From Acanthamoeba lenticulata (lineage: Eukaryota; Discosea; Longamoebia; Acanthamoebidae): 64,000 nucleotides of DNA. The position numbers were made by a program, and so were the translations under genes. Position 1 is the first letter of the stretch. Each line of letters starts with the position of its first letter. This document shows positions 33,832 through 49,554 of the stretch, in pieces. The notes under the pieces were generated by a model. It made no database searches. It was given only the letters and a program-made list of their open reading frames with translations, and was not told the origin of the DNA. The stretch is from contig NAVB01000243.1 in NCBI GenBank assembly GCA_002179805.1, forward strand, positions 31,236-95,235. Direction: 5' to 3'.

Positions 33832-36800
33832 CTACTCCTCTCCTTCATCCTTGATATCGTCAAAGCCCAGGTAGATGCTGTGCACGTCGCTGTCTCCAAA
33901 GGGTTTGGCGCATCCGGGGCACTTCCTGCAAGGGGAAGGGGGTTAGCTGCTTAAACGACAGGACGAAGCGGGAAGAGATGATGACCAACCGGTTGCGGTG
34001 CTGAATGCGGCTCTTGACGCAAGGGTTGCAGAAGACGTGGAAGCAGCGCGTGATCACAGTGTCTTTCATGTTATCGTTGCACACCGGGCATCGCAACATT
34101 TTCTGTTTTGTGTTTGTTTGAGTTAGTTGTTTATTCTTGTTGATTTATGTAATGATTTTTATTGTTAAATAAATATTTTTTTCTTAATTCTTGTTTATTG
34201 ATTAATTAGAATAGGCGTACCCGAAGGGTGCTAACTTCCTCTTCGAGGAGAGAGTCGGAACCACGGCTCGACAGACGCTCGACCTTGCGCTTGAGCGCGT
34301 TACGCTCCTCGAGGAGGCGAGCGATCTTGTCCTCACCTCGCTCCAGGACCCCGCTCTGCTCGTCGAGCTTCTTCTTGTATTCGCTCAGCGCGACGGTCGC
34401 TTGGTCGAGCTTGGCCTTGAACTCAACGAGCTGCTGGGCGGCGTCGCGAGCAGCTCGCTTGTAGGATTCAATGAGGTTGGTGAAGGAGCCGATCTGCTCG
34501 TTGGCCTTGGCCATCTGCTCCTCCATCATCTTGGCCTTGGACTCTTCGCGCTTGAGCAGCTCCTTCTGCTGCTCGTACCTGCAAACCATCACCACCATCA
34601 AGGGTCAGAGTCCGATTGGTGGCAGAGGCTACAAGGGCGGCGGCACCTCTCGTTGGCCAGCTTGATCTGAGCCTGCAGCTGCTTGGTCTCCTCACGCAGC
34701 TGGTTCTGCAGCTGCTCCGACTTGATTCTCTGCAAGTTGTCATTGTGTGGTGAGTGCCAAACAATAAATCGGACTGACAATCAACACTGATGAAGAGCGA
34801 TGGCGCGCCGTACGTCGGACATTAGCTTAGTGGTGGTCTCGTCCTTGTCGGACAATTGGTGCAGCAGTCGAGCATTTTGCTCCATCGTCGATTCGAACTC
34901 CTTCGAAATGACCTCCATCTCAGCAAGGTACCTGACGTGGTAAAATTGTATATTAATTTTCTTTGAAAAAAACAATAAATAATGGCTAAAACATTAAAAA
35001 AAAACAAAAAACAAAGAATAAATGCTTAGTTGATGGAGACGGGAGGTGTACGAGGCGTTCTCAGCGCGCATGGCCTCAAGCTGCTTCTGAAGGTCCCGAA
35101 TAGAGTGATCGGCCTTAGCCAACAGGCGCGGGTAGTCCTTGTCGGCGTGGTGGCCATGGTGGGAGGGATGGGGTGAAGAAGATGAAGAAGAAGAAGATGA
35201 CGCAGGTGCTGTTGACGACGATGAAGTGGAGGAGGAGGAGGAGGAAGAAGAGCCCGACGAAGGGCCGGGTTTGGGCTTGGGCTCGTATTTGGCGAGACGG
35301 GACCGGAGATGGGCAACTTCGTCGCTCAGCTTGCGCTCGTTCCTCCGTACATCGGCCAGCTCGCGCTCTTCCTTTGACAGTCCGTCCGTCACCGCCCGCA
35401 ACTCTCTCTGGGTGTCCTCGTATCTCCTGTTGTGGCATAGGGGGTTGTTGTTGGTTTTCTGGCATGTAAACCAATGACTGCAGCAAGTCACTTGTAAGCA
35501 TCATCAAGCTTCGACGTACTTCTTGAAGTCATCCATCCCGCGCTGCAGAGACTTGAGCTTCTCCTGCAGTTCGACAACTTCCTGCGACTGCCCGTCCAAA
35601 GAGGAAAAGAGGAGGCAGGTCAGGCGCACTGCCTCGACAAGCCGAGCAGGGCGCTGGCATTACCTTGGGTTCGCCCTCCCGCCCTTTGTCTTTGTGTCCC
35701 TTCGCCTTCTCAAGCTCTTTTCGCAGTTTGTCGCTTTGGTCCTGGAGCGTCGCAATCGTAACTTTGTACTCGTTGATCAACTGCAAAAGCGTCGTCCGCA
35801 TGTGAGGCCCAGAAAGTCAAAACAAGAGAGACGAAGAAGCACTAACCTGCTGGCTCGGGAGTGAAGCCTTCTTCTGCTCGAGCCGGTAGATGAGGTTGTC
35901 CCTCTCGCCGCGGATGCGCGCAAGCGCGGCGTCCTTCTCCTTGACCTCCTTTTCCAACTCTTGCCGCCTCGCTTGCTCATTTTTCTGCACCGTATTATCA
36001 GCACAAAATATTCGATTAAAAGAGAACTAAAATAAAAATAAATACAATTAAAAAGGGAAAAAGTAACGCAAACACGCACCTGGGCCCGCTCCTTCTCCTC
36101 TCGCCTTTCTTGCTCGAGGACGGCGATGCTCCTCTGGAGCTGAGCGCACAATCCTCTCTGCGATTCGTAGTCCATCACCGCCATCTGCAGATGTGTCTCG
36201 AGCACCCGGAAGGCAGGCGAGGAGCGCACGACGTGCTCCGGCAGATTGAGCAGCTGCAGCCCCAACCACTTGCGTCAGCATTTACCGCTAACATCTTGCT
36301 CTTGAATGGAGCAACAAGATTTGCGCACCCTATCATTGAGTTCGTTAAGTTCGCTCTTCAGTTCTGCGCGCTCCTGACGCAGCTTTTGGATCTCCTTCAA
36401 CCGGCTCTCGTCGATGGTTCTGGCGTCGGCCAGCTCCTCACGCATCTTTTGCACCTCCTCCGGGGCCTATTGCCATCACAAGCATCAAAGCCAACAACCG
36501 ATCCCGTAAATCTTATACGCTAGGCGATGCTGAAGAGCTCTGCAAGTGATCGTGGTAAGCCAAGTACCTCTGCTGCCCCCGATGCTGACGATGATGAAGA
36601 TGGCGCAGAAGAAGAAGAAGATGATGATGAAGACGACGATGTGGAGGCAGGAGCTGCAGCCGCAGTGTTCGCTGCGGCCGCTGCGGCCTTGGCTTGAGCG
36701 TCCTGTAGCGCCTTGCTCTACACGCAGTGATGATAACAAGTCAGGAATCCACGTTTACGGTTGATTGTGCACAGCGGGTGAGTACGAGTCTCTCAATTCT

Positions 36801-38071
36801 GTTGTGGCACGTTGACAAATCAGCCTTGTAGTCTTCAAGGTCCATGTTGAGAACTCTGATCTTGTGTTCGGCCTGCACCCAGCCTGAAGCAAGACGCCCA
36901 GCCACGAAATAGGCCATGGTGAGACAACAGTCATCAGCAAGATGGTGTGCAGACAAAGGCCTCACAGTGACTCACCTGTCTTGGCCTGCGAGAAGTCGTG
37001 GCCCAACTTCTTATTCTTTTGCTGCAGTTTGGCCACCAGCTTCTCCAAGCCAGCCACTTGCTCGCGCAGGCCCCGGTTCTCCTCTGCCACTGATCGCTCG
37101 AGGTTGGCTGCAATAACATCACAAGACAAGAAGTCAGCAACATGTGGAGGCTCGTTTTCGACAAACAAGATTACCAGAATCGTTGAGTCGCTTGGCGAGT
37201 TCGTCACTTCTGCGTCTTTGCTGCTGCAGTGCATCACAAATTCGAACAAGGAGATGCCTTGTGAATGAAGATCTTCGCTCGAGTGCAGGATCGATCCGCT
37301 GCTTGAGCACCAGCTTTTGGTACTCTTGATCCCTCGCCTCGGCCTCCTCTTCGTCCAACTCCTCTTCTTCATTATCTATGTCCTTTTCCTTTTTGCTGCT
37401 CACTTCCTCTGACATGTGATCTCCATTGGCTTCTTCACCCAACAGCATTTGCAGGAGCGTGCGCTCATCTTCTGGGGGCAGGGGTGTCCGCAATTCTAAA
37501 AGGAGGTGGTCAGATCTCAAAGTTCTCTTTTTGGCACAAGACAAAGCGAAGGGGAGCACCTTCTCTCAAAATTTCGTCAACAGTGGCGGGATCGACTGTT
37601 GCCAGCACGGTATGAAGATTTTCATCCAACTGCAAGAAGAATCAGTACTGATCATCGAAAAACATTGAGGAATTAAGGCCTTTCATACCGAGCCCCAGTG
37701 CTGCATGATGAAGGCAAGGCCATTGCTTGTCTCTCTTTCCTTACTTTCAGTAGTGCGCAGCTTTGATCGCAAGGACGATATCTCTTCCTTCCTCTCTTTG
37801 AGTAGCGTTGATAGCGACCGATTTTGATATTGCAGCAGCTCAAGCTCGCTCTGTAAACAAGTCATGTTTGAAGCAGAGTGAGCTCTTGCCATTCTCTTCC
37901 AACATAATAGTGTAGAATTGAAATAGTAGTGACCTTTTCACCAGCACCAAATGTGACGCCGTAGCCCACCGCCGCCATGGTGGGTACGTTTCCATTGCTC
38001 GACTGCAGCGAGCGCTTCTTGGGTGGCGGGTGGGAGGCCGGCGTGGAAGCCGACAGCTTCCTCTTCGACAT
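33832..38071 (-). CDS. BRE1: BRE1-like RING E3 ubiquitin ligase (histone H2B ubiquitination)
   Basis: Catalyses monoubiquitination of histone H2B with Rad6 in known family members. The C-terminus has the BRE1-type RING: LRCPVCNDNMKDTVITRCFH, then VFCNPCVKSRIQHRNR, and after an intron KCPGCAKPFGDSDVHSIYLG, ending with acidic DDIKDEGEE and the stop at 33832-33834. RNF20/RNF40 and yeast Bre1 end in nearly this way. The N-terminus MSKRKLSASTPASHPPPKKR carries a nuclear signal. Between the two are long coiled coils over many exons (for example 35060-35490, 34210-34600 and 37700-37860). A Ser/Glu/Asp low-complexity stretch lies near 35170-35250 and another near 36580-36680. Many short introns make individual exon joins uncertain. 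Confidence 0.88.
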
Positions 38072-38348
38072 CTTGATCCAGACAGCACAGAAGAAAAAGT
38101 AAAAGTAAAACTTTTTCTTCAGATTTGAATACCGCTGCAGTGGCAAGAAGGGCAGTTTCGGCACGCATCGTGCGGTGTTGTTTCGTCGTCTTCAGGCGAC
38201 GATTCCTCCTCAAGCGCGGCACCAAAAGTGGGAGGTTGATCAAAGTTCGCTGTGTCGAATATAGGCGGGACCGGAAGCATCGTATTCATCGCTACTACTC
38301 TGGCAAATCATGCGCTGCGTGGTCAGGCGGAGATAACAGTGGCTGAGC

Positions 38349-39603
38349 TTACGAATGGGGCACGTACTCGGCGGGATTGATGCTTGTGCTGGTAGTTACA
38401 CTGCTGGGTGCCTCCTCTTCGTCACTTGAGATCTCGTCACTGTACTCAGTGAGGCGGGCGTAGCTTTCACGACCCTCGCGCTCGTTGCGGCGTCGCCGGA
38501 CGATGAGCATGATACCGAGGCCCGCGAAGATGAGCGTCAGCACCACGCCCACCACAGAAATGCCAGCGTACAGCCACGACATCGCGTGGAGCCGCTGATG
38601 GCCAGACGAGGACCTGTAGGCCTTAAGCGGGATCAAGGTCACACTCAGGTCATCAACGGCAAGCGCGTGGTCCACGTTTTCGCGATTCCGATGCGTCCAC
38701 CTGGATTAGGCCGATCAGCGCACGTCACGATCCTCCAGCGGCGGAAGTGCCCCTTACCGCAGTTGGACAATCTGATCCTTGCCCACGTCGTCCACTGCCA
38801 AGGTGTGCTTGACTAGGCGGCGGTTGGCGGGATCGTTACCATTGAGAGCTCGCTCGCTCCCTCCAACGACGGGACTTGTGAAGCTCAGCCGATCCTTGAC
38901 CATCCAAAGACCAGGCGTCTGCCGAGTAGCCAGACAAGACAGAGAGGATGAAGTCCCCTCACCATCATCATCGAGCCTTCAAAGGAGTACGTACTACGTC
39001 GTAATAACCCCACTTGTGGCCGTTTGTGTAGTCGTCAACCGAGACGATGCTGTAGTCGAAGATAAGGCTGGAGGTACCATTGCCTGCACTCCACTGCTCA
39101 CCGCAGTAGGTGATGTCTAAGGCCCACAGTGCAATCTGCTTACGCGCGACGTCGTTGGCTCATTTTCTTGTGGCGGACAAAGAGGCGGGAAGAGGGGATG
39201 GGGGGGGGGGGGTGAAACGTACGTCAGAGGTCTGCTCAGGGTCGACCTGCAAGGACACACCCCAGGCCGTGTGGCGCACGTGGTTGGAGGTACGGGAGCC
39301 CAAGGCCCGTTCCTGGCTGCCTTCCTCACCGTAGCTGAAGACTCCCCCACCCACGCCGGGCTCTGGTGTACCGCTGCTGGCGCTGTAGGTTGGCGTAGAC
39401 GTCCACCACCCGACCTGCAGACCAGCCTCGTCCTGTGGCGGGAAGGCGTGGTCCCTTCCGTGGGCGGCGAGGGTGTCGAAGTTCTGGGTGTAGACTTGGT
39501 GTGGCTGCAGGATAATGGGCTTGGGAGGCTCTGGTTCGAAGGCCAGAGGAGCTGAGGCGGCCGAGGAGAGTAAGAGCGACAAGAGGAGCAGAGCAGGTGC
39601 CAT
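38349..39603 (-). CDS. Type I membrane protein with secreted beta-rich ectodomain
   Basis: The signal peptide is MAPALLLLSLLLSSAASAPL. The ectodomain includes VYTQNFDTLAAHGRDHAFPP, GVFSYGEEGSQERALGS and, after an intron, ITYCGEQWSAGNGTSSLIFD. These resemble, from memory, a domain in secreted bacterial proteins (FNTLA...GSxERALG...YtGEQWR), but I cannot verify this. A single transmembrane helix (WLYAGISVVGVVLTLIFAGL near 38515-38575) is followed by basic RRRRNEREG and a short acidic/Ser cytosolic tail ending EYVPHS. The stop is at 38349-38351. One intron contains a run of about a dozen G residues (near 39200-39212). It is divergent from the leucine-rich-repeat gene with 170 bases between starts. 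Role unknown; possibly a surface receptor or adhesin. Confidence 0.65.
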
Positions 39604-39773
39604 CGTGTTATGGTCTTCTGTGGCGTCTTGATGTCTTGAGTCTGCGTTTCTGACACGGGCACACAAACAGACGGGTGATGGGCCATCAGGGCTGTCCGCC
39701 ACTTACGGCGACCAACCGACGAAGTTGGCGGTGTCGACGGCAAAACACAGCAACAAAAAGGGAAGAGGTGAAG

Positions 39774-42070
39774 ATGACAGAGACTGTTGCGGGCAGCGGG
39801 GCTGAGCTTGGCAGCGTGGTCAACACATATACCCTGCGTGATACGCTGGCAAAATTGAGCCAAGGGAGATGCACGCCTCTTGATGGAGCAGCCCCCACGG
39901 TGAACAAAATCGATTTGTGCAAGCAATTCCTTGGGCCCGAGGGCGCACAGACGCTTGCCGACGCACTTACTCGGGCTTCTTTAGAGGCCACCCATGTGCC
40001 TTTGGCGTCTGCCCGCAGCGTTCTACTTGGTGCTGACGAGGTAAGCTTGCCGTTATGACTGCTTTCTGGAAGACTGCGAAGGCTTAGCCGGATGCGCAGA
40101 TCGGTCCCCAAGGCGCCATGGCCATTGCAGCTATGCTACACCACAACAAAACGTTGCGGACGGTCTTCCTCGGCTGTAACGACATCGGCCCGGATGGTGC
40201 CGCAGCGCTGGCCGACTCGCTCACGGAGAATCGTACTGTCGAGGGTACTCTGCTCGTTCATCCTCCTCGAGTGGCAACAATAACACTAGAGACTCATGAT
40301 CCACTATAGCCCTGTGGCTGAAGCGCAACTCGATTGGGCCTGCTGGAGCACAAGCACTTGCGCGTACGCTCGCTGGGCCTAACGACTCGCTGCGCCTGCT
40401 GGACTTGGTCTACAACAAGCTTGGAGCCGAAGGCGCTCGGCACATGGCTGACCTCCTGTACGCCGCGTAGCCCTTGTTGTTGGTGTGTCTTCAAAATCTC
40501 CTCTACAAGACCTCACGGAGCTGTCTCCCCAGGCAAGACAATCGGTGCAAGCTCGAGGTGCTGTTTCTCGGTGGCAACCTGGTGGGGCCCTCTGGTGCCG
40601 CCCTCGTCGCCGACAGCCTCAGTCACAACACCACGCTCAAAGGCACTTTTGGCCTTCGTTCACAATTGGGGCTTACGCTGACGACTCAATCCACTGCGGC
40701 TCGTGCAGAACTCTTCATGGACGTAAGCGACATGGGTGACGCGGGCGCGTTGGCCTTTGCTCGTCTGCTCACCGTCAATTCTACGCTTCGGTGCGCTCGC
40801 GACTCGCAACCGCCCACTTTCTAGGCGCACCACTCATTGGTGACGGGGCGGGCAGGGCGCTGACCCTGGCGAGCAACGACATCGGCGATGACGGAGCCAT
40901 CGCCCTGGCGGAGGCGCTGAGCCACGGCCGAAATACGACCCTCCGCATGTACGTCCTTCTCTCGGGTGCCATCAGACCTTCACCTCACAGAGCTGTTTGG
41001 CTGTGCGAGCAAACAGGCTCAACCTGGGCTTCCAGAAGAGCACGGTGGTCATGGGCGGGCGGTCCAATCGGATCGGCGACGCGGGCGCTGTGGCGTTGGC
41101 GCGCATGCTGGAGGCCAACAACACGCTGGCCGTGTTGAGCCTCAACCAAAACGAGATCACCGACGTAGGCGCCCGCGCGCTGGGCCGTGCGCTGGCCTCC
41201 AACCGTGGCCTGCGCACGCTCGAACTCAAGGCCAACCGCGATCTGACCGACGTGGGACTCATCGACATGCTCGATGCCATGGAGCCCAACCACACGTTGG
41301 TCGCGCTGGACTTTGTCGGCTGCCGGCTGGGCGCCGCCGGCCTCGGTCGCCTGCTACGCTATGTCGAGACCCACAACAACGTGCTACACGTCGCGCTGGG
41401 CGGGTGGAAGCAGCGTCGGGCCGACGAGACCTTGGCGGCCGCAGCAGCGGCTGCGTTGCAGATTCGGGAGCAACTGAGGGCCAACCGCGCGTTGCAGGCC
41501 GAACAGGGAGACGACGATGCTGATATACTCAAGCGGCTGCTGCCTGGCGGGGTAGGCCTGGGCGACGCACGGGTGAACGTCTGGCTCGACGACATCCGAA
41601 GTATCTACCGCATCCCCAAGAACAGCGATGAGCAGGCCGAGGACGATGACGACGAAGTAGAACAGCAACAGCGACGGGCCCAAGAGGCAGAGGCCAAGAA
41701 GAAGCGTGAAGAGGCCGCCCGGCGCCGGCTCATGAAGGCCGAACGGGCCAAGCTGCGCCGCAGCGCAGCGCCCAAGCCTCCCACCACCGCCGCCGTCGTC
41801 GCTCAGCCCGCGCTGCGGCTCTCGGCTGACAGCTGCCTGCGCGCAAGGCTGCTCGACCAGCGACGTGCAAACCGCGAGTTGGCAGCCCGCGTGGGCGACA
41901 ACACGTCGTGCCCAGACGGCGACCTGCTCTCTGTGCGGGAGTTGAACGGCGCCCAACTGCGCGCCCAGTTGCGCGAGGAGCTGCGCCACGCCAAACGGCT
42001 CGAGGAAGCGGTTCTCAAGCATCACGTGATGAACCACCAACACCATCACGAAGCCCAACAACAAATGTGA
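39774..42070 (+). CDS. Leucine-rich-repeat protein (RI-type) with charged coiled-coil C-terminus
   Basis: Ribonuclease-inhibitor-type repeats with period near 28 residues, including FLGCNDIGPDGAAALADSLT, VLFLGGNLVGPSGAALVADS, LASNDIGDDGAIALAEALS, SLNQNEITDVGARALGRALA and LVALDFVGCRLGAAGLGRLL. Several repeats near the N-terminus sit on their own short exons between introns, typical of growth by exon duplication. The C-terminal third (about 41400-42070) is a highly charged, Glu/Arg/Ala-rich coil (EQQQRRAQEAEAKKKREEAA) ending HEAQQQM with TGA at 42068-42070. There is no NACHT or kinase domain, so a protein-binding scaffold is the safest call. The start MTETVAGSGAELG at 39774 is the first in-frame ATG. 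Confidence 0.75.
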
Positions 42071-42328
42071 CACGATTGATGTTGTGGCCAATCGCGGAGT
42101 AAATGCGAAGGAGTTAGATCTATCACTTGCATTTCACGCAGAACTGAGTGAAAATTCATGCTTGGCTACATCGCCGTCGCACAAGCGAACCAGCTGAGCG
42201 CCCCAAACACTCACCTTGCCCACAACTCACACACGCCGACTTACGTCGCGCTTCCCTACTTTCTTCGCCACATTTCCTCCTCTGGCCGTCACCTACCACC
42301 AGCGTAGAGAAGCGAACAATACACAGCT

Positions 42329-46485
<4,157 letters not shown>

Positions 46486-46709
46486 ATGAACCAGCTGTAT
46501 TTAATTTGGAAAGGAAAAATGAAGAATCCATTATTTGTAATTACAATTAATTGCCTGGCCAACCGCCAGGTCGAGGCAGCGCCAACTGGCGTTCTTCATG
46601 GATTCCTCGCCGTTGTCGCCGTCAGCGCCCGGGAACGTCTTGGCGAACGCTTCCTCCTTCCTTTTACGCCTTTTCTAACTCGAAGGAACAAACGTGATTT
46701 ACTCCGAGC

Positions 46710-47821
46710 TCAGCTCAGCACAACTGGAATGTAGTAGGTGAGGTAGAGGTCTTCGAGGAGGACGTGGAGGACGATGGCCGTGTTCTCGATCATACACAAG
46801 ATGACGTGTGTTGGACACACTTGATAACTGTACAGGAAGCGATTGAACTTCTTGATGTCGATCTTCACTTCGGCCGTCTTGTCCTGATCTCGTCGCGGTG
46901 GGCTGCGACCCTCTGCGCGCATACACCATCATCAGCCATCGACAACGTAAAGAAGCCGGCAACGACGAGACAACAGAAGAATGAAGAAGTACCAATCTGG
47001 GGGTGGTCAAGGTTTGTGTAGAAGGTGGCCACAGAGACCATGTCGGTTTCCACCTTGAGCGTCAGCTCGCCGGCCATGTTGGCGGTGATGATGAAGAAGT
47101 CGTGGATGTTCTTCATCCGGTCGATCACGTTGCGCAGCAGCTTGAGTGGTGGCATCATGATCCACACCTCCGGGTCGGGCAGGTGCGGCTCCTGGTTTTG
47201 GGCCAGCTGCGAGGCCGAGAGTAGCCGCACGGGGATGTCCTGCAGCACGGTCATCATCTGATGGCTTTGCTGAATCTCGATGAGTATGCTCAGGTATGGG
47301 ACGTTCTGCTTCTTCGTCAGCTTCATCGTGATGTCTCGTGCCAGTTGGCCTGAAGGACGCCCAAAAAAAGGGAGAAAGAGAGAAAGCGTGCTTCGTGAGC
47401 ACCTCGACGAGGAAAAGACTGATGGAGACATACCAGACTTGAGGCCGCGCAAAACGTTGTCGAGGCTGAGCTCAAAGGCAATCTCGTTGTTGTTCTTGCT
47501 TTCGATTCGATAATCGTCAAAGAGTGTGGCCTGTTTACCATTACGTTTAGCCGTTTGCACGTGCGAGGAGCTGGACCGGCAAGGAGGACCGTACCGCGTT
47601 CACGCCCGACCACACTTGTAATCCATCCGTAATGTCAGAATTGAGGATAAACTCGACCTTTTTGGGCGTGAGATGCACGACACAAGTCTTGCCAATCTTG
47701 TCTAGTGTCTGAATGAGCTCTGCAAGAAAAGAAGGGGATCAATTTAAAGCTGCTCCCTTCAAAAACCAATGTGCGTACTTATGAGCAGATTGACGTTGAT
47801 GAGTTTCGACACGAATCGCAT
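46710..47821 (-). CDS. HUS1: HUS1 checkpoint clamp subunit
   Basis: HUS1 is the PCNA-like subunit of the 9-1-1 DNA-damage checkpoint clamp. It starts MRFVSKLINVNLLI and, after an intron, LIQTLDKIGKTCVVHLTPKK, matching the family N-terminus. Later pieces include IAFELSLDNVLRGLKSG, MKLTKKQNVPYLSILIEIQQ, VLQDIPVRLLSASQL, LKLLRNVIDRMKNIHDFFII and a final exon VKIDIKKFNRFLYSYQVCPT. That exon ends with LEDLYLTYYIPVVLS and the stop at 46710-46712. Its length (roughly 290-300 residues after splicing) fits HUS1. It converges with the PFOR gene (224 bases between stops) and is divergent from the downstream hydrolase. Confidence 0.87.
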
Positions 47822-48300
47822 TGCGGTACTTTCTCGCTCCTTCTACAATTCTCTCAATCTGCTTTCCTTTCGTTTTACTAACGACCAAGGGCAAAAATTT
47901 CACCTGCCGACTCATTTCCAGGAAGTCCTCAAAATTAACAAAGAAAAATTTCTAATGGTTCGTGCGCAACCCTGTCGGTCAACAGGCAGAAATAACACAC
48001 CCAACCAGTCTTTTCCCGTTGTGCAACGTCTCGTGCGTATGGTGGATCCTTGCCAATCTCTTCTTGTCGGGATCATTCACAACCACGCTTCTGTGGAGCT
48101 GCCGACAAGGTTCCGACAGACCACGGGTATGTCAACGAAAGAGTCGCTAAGTCAAGGAAAGTACCGTGAATCGTGTTGAGCCCTTTTGAGATATTCTTCC
48201 TCCACTACGTGTTCGGGCCGCGGCACCCACAAAAAGCTCGGCGAGCTGCTGCAGCCCATTTTCCCTCTCATCGAGAACAACACAACACAGCCGCAGCACA
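47822..48300. other. Divergent promoter region, HUS1 / hydrolase
   Basis: About 480 bases between two start codons facing away from each other. No reading frame with family features was seen. The sequence is moderately A/T-rich next to HUS1 and GC-richer near 48220-48300. Promoters of both genes are expected; no specific motif can be named. Confidence 0.55.
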
Positions 48301-49067
48301 ATGAACGTTGAACTAGGCAAGAACAGGCTCCGAGGCATTCTACACTTGCCCGCCACAGCAAACAAGTTCGCAAACTGTGTGCTCATGGTCGCCGGAGCTG
48401 GAGGAGGCATGCAAGGACCTTCCGGCGTGTATCCAACACTCAGCCGCAAGCTGCAGAAGTCCGGAGTGCTCGCCTTGCGCCTCGATTATCGTCGCGCCAA
48501 TCATCTTCCCATGTGCGTGGCTGACGTACATGACGCCATCCAAGAGATGAACTCCCAGTACGGAGTGGAGCGTGTCGTCCTTATGGGTATGTTCATCCAT
48601 CCCCTCTCGCCTTTCTGCCCTGCTCTTCTTATTGACTGTTTCTTGTGCTCGCAGGATGGTCGTTTGGTGGCGCTGTGGTTATCACCGCAGGATCAGAGAA
48701 CGACAAAGTCATCGGTGTGTGCACGGTCGCCTCCCAGACCTACGGGACTGACGGAGTGAGCGAGCTTGCGCCGCGCTCTCTGTTGCTTTTGCATGGAACT
48801 GGCGATGCATGCTTGACGGCCAACTGCTCGAAGCAGCTTTATCGACGTGCCAAGGAGCCCAAGAAGATCATCCTCTTTGAAGGGGACGATCACGGGCTGT
48901 CACACAACTACGACAAAGCTGAGAACGCCCTCTATGACTTTTCCATCAGCCTCTTCAACTCGTGGGGTAGGGAAGCTAGCAATGAGCGACGGGACGAGGT
49001 CCAGACGAACGCCTCAGGCGAAAAGAAGAGGAAGAATTCACTGACTGGAGGTAACGCGGACATGTGA
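48301..49067 (+). CDS. Alpha/beta hydrolase (dienelactone-hydrolase/KAN-like)
   Basis: A small serine hydrolase of the alpha/beta fold. Strand and oxyanion region CVLMVAGAGGGMQGPSG; nucleophile elbow GWSFGGAVV, read across an intron at about 48590-48654; acid residue in LLHGTGDACLTA; histidine in FEGDDHGLSHNYDKAENALY. The protein is short, with no lid domain evident. It ends GGNADM with TGA at 49065-49067, after a basic Lys-rich tail. Just before this stop a GTAACG donor offers an alternative splice to a longer C-terminus (see the next entry). Substrate unknown. Confidence 0.85.
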
Positions 49068-49462
49068 AGTGGGCACAGCATTGCGCACCCCCCCCCCCTC
49101 TCACTCTGCAAAATGGGTGTTGGTGAAGAACAAAGAAAGGGTTTGGGCTTGGGTGATAGCAAAAGGGCAAGCTTCCACGGGTCTGACGCCTGTCGTGCTT
49201 TCGCCTTTTTCCAGGATCGACAAGCCACATGACACCCGGAGTCACACTTGTACCGCAACACAAGAAGCCAGCAAAGCTCAGTGCACTTCTGGGCGGTTTG
49301 TTTGGCCGAAAACGGCCTGGGTACGTCCATCTTGCTCTTCCCCTAATGACCCTACTCTCGCTTACACTTCGCTCGTGCAGGTGCAGCGTTCTGCACATGG
49401 GTTCGAGTCCGTTGCTGCGAAACACAAGCAACATGTTGCTGGTGGACGACATCGTCCGATGA
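49068..49462 (+). other. Possible alternative 3' exons of the alpha/beta hydrolase
   Basis: If GTAACG at about 49051 is used as a donor and TTTTTCCAG at about 49214 as acceptor, the frame continues as STSHMTPGVTLVPQHKKPAK, then LSALLGGLFGRKRPG. A second GT-AG intron (about 49321-49380) would lead to a last exon ending LLVDDIVR with TGA at 49460-49462. The basic, hydrophobic tail would change localisation. Transcript evidence is absent, so this is a candidate only. The interval also contains a run of about ten C residues near 49089. Confidence 0.3.
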
Positions 49463-49526
49463 ACAGCCGCAAGAGGGAACGTGTGAGCCGATGGCTCCTT
49501 TCGGCATCCATTTTAATTTTCATAAA

Positions 49527-49550
49527 TTCAATTCAATTCAATTCAATTGT
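49527..49550 (+). repeat. ATTCA pentamer repeat next to the GPC1 3' end
   Basis: ATTCA repeats about four times (ATTCAATTCAATTCAATTCA) immediately beyond the predicted stop of the minus-strand gene, in its presumed 3' untranslated region. Confidence 0.75.
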
Positions 49551-49554
49551 TTGT

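Noticed and set aside
49390..49412. GGTTCGAGTCC, resembling a tRNA T-arm
   Set aside because: The flanking bases do not form the T stem and no D-arm or anticodon arm could be placed upstream.
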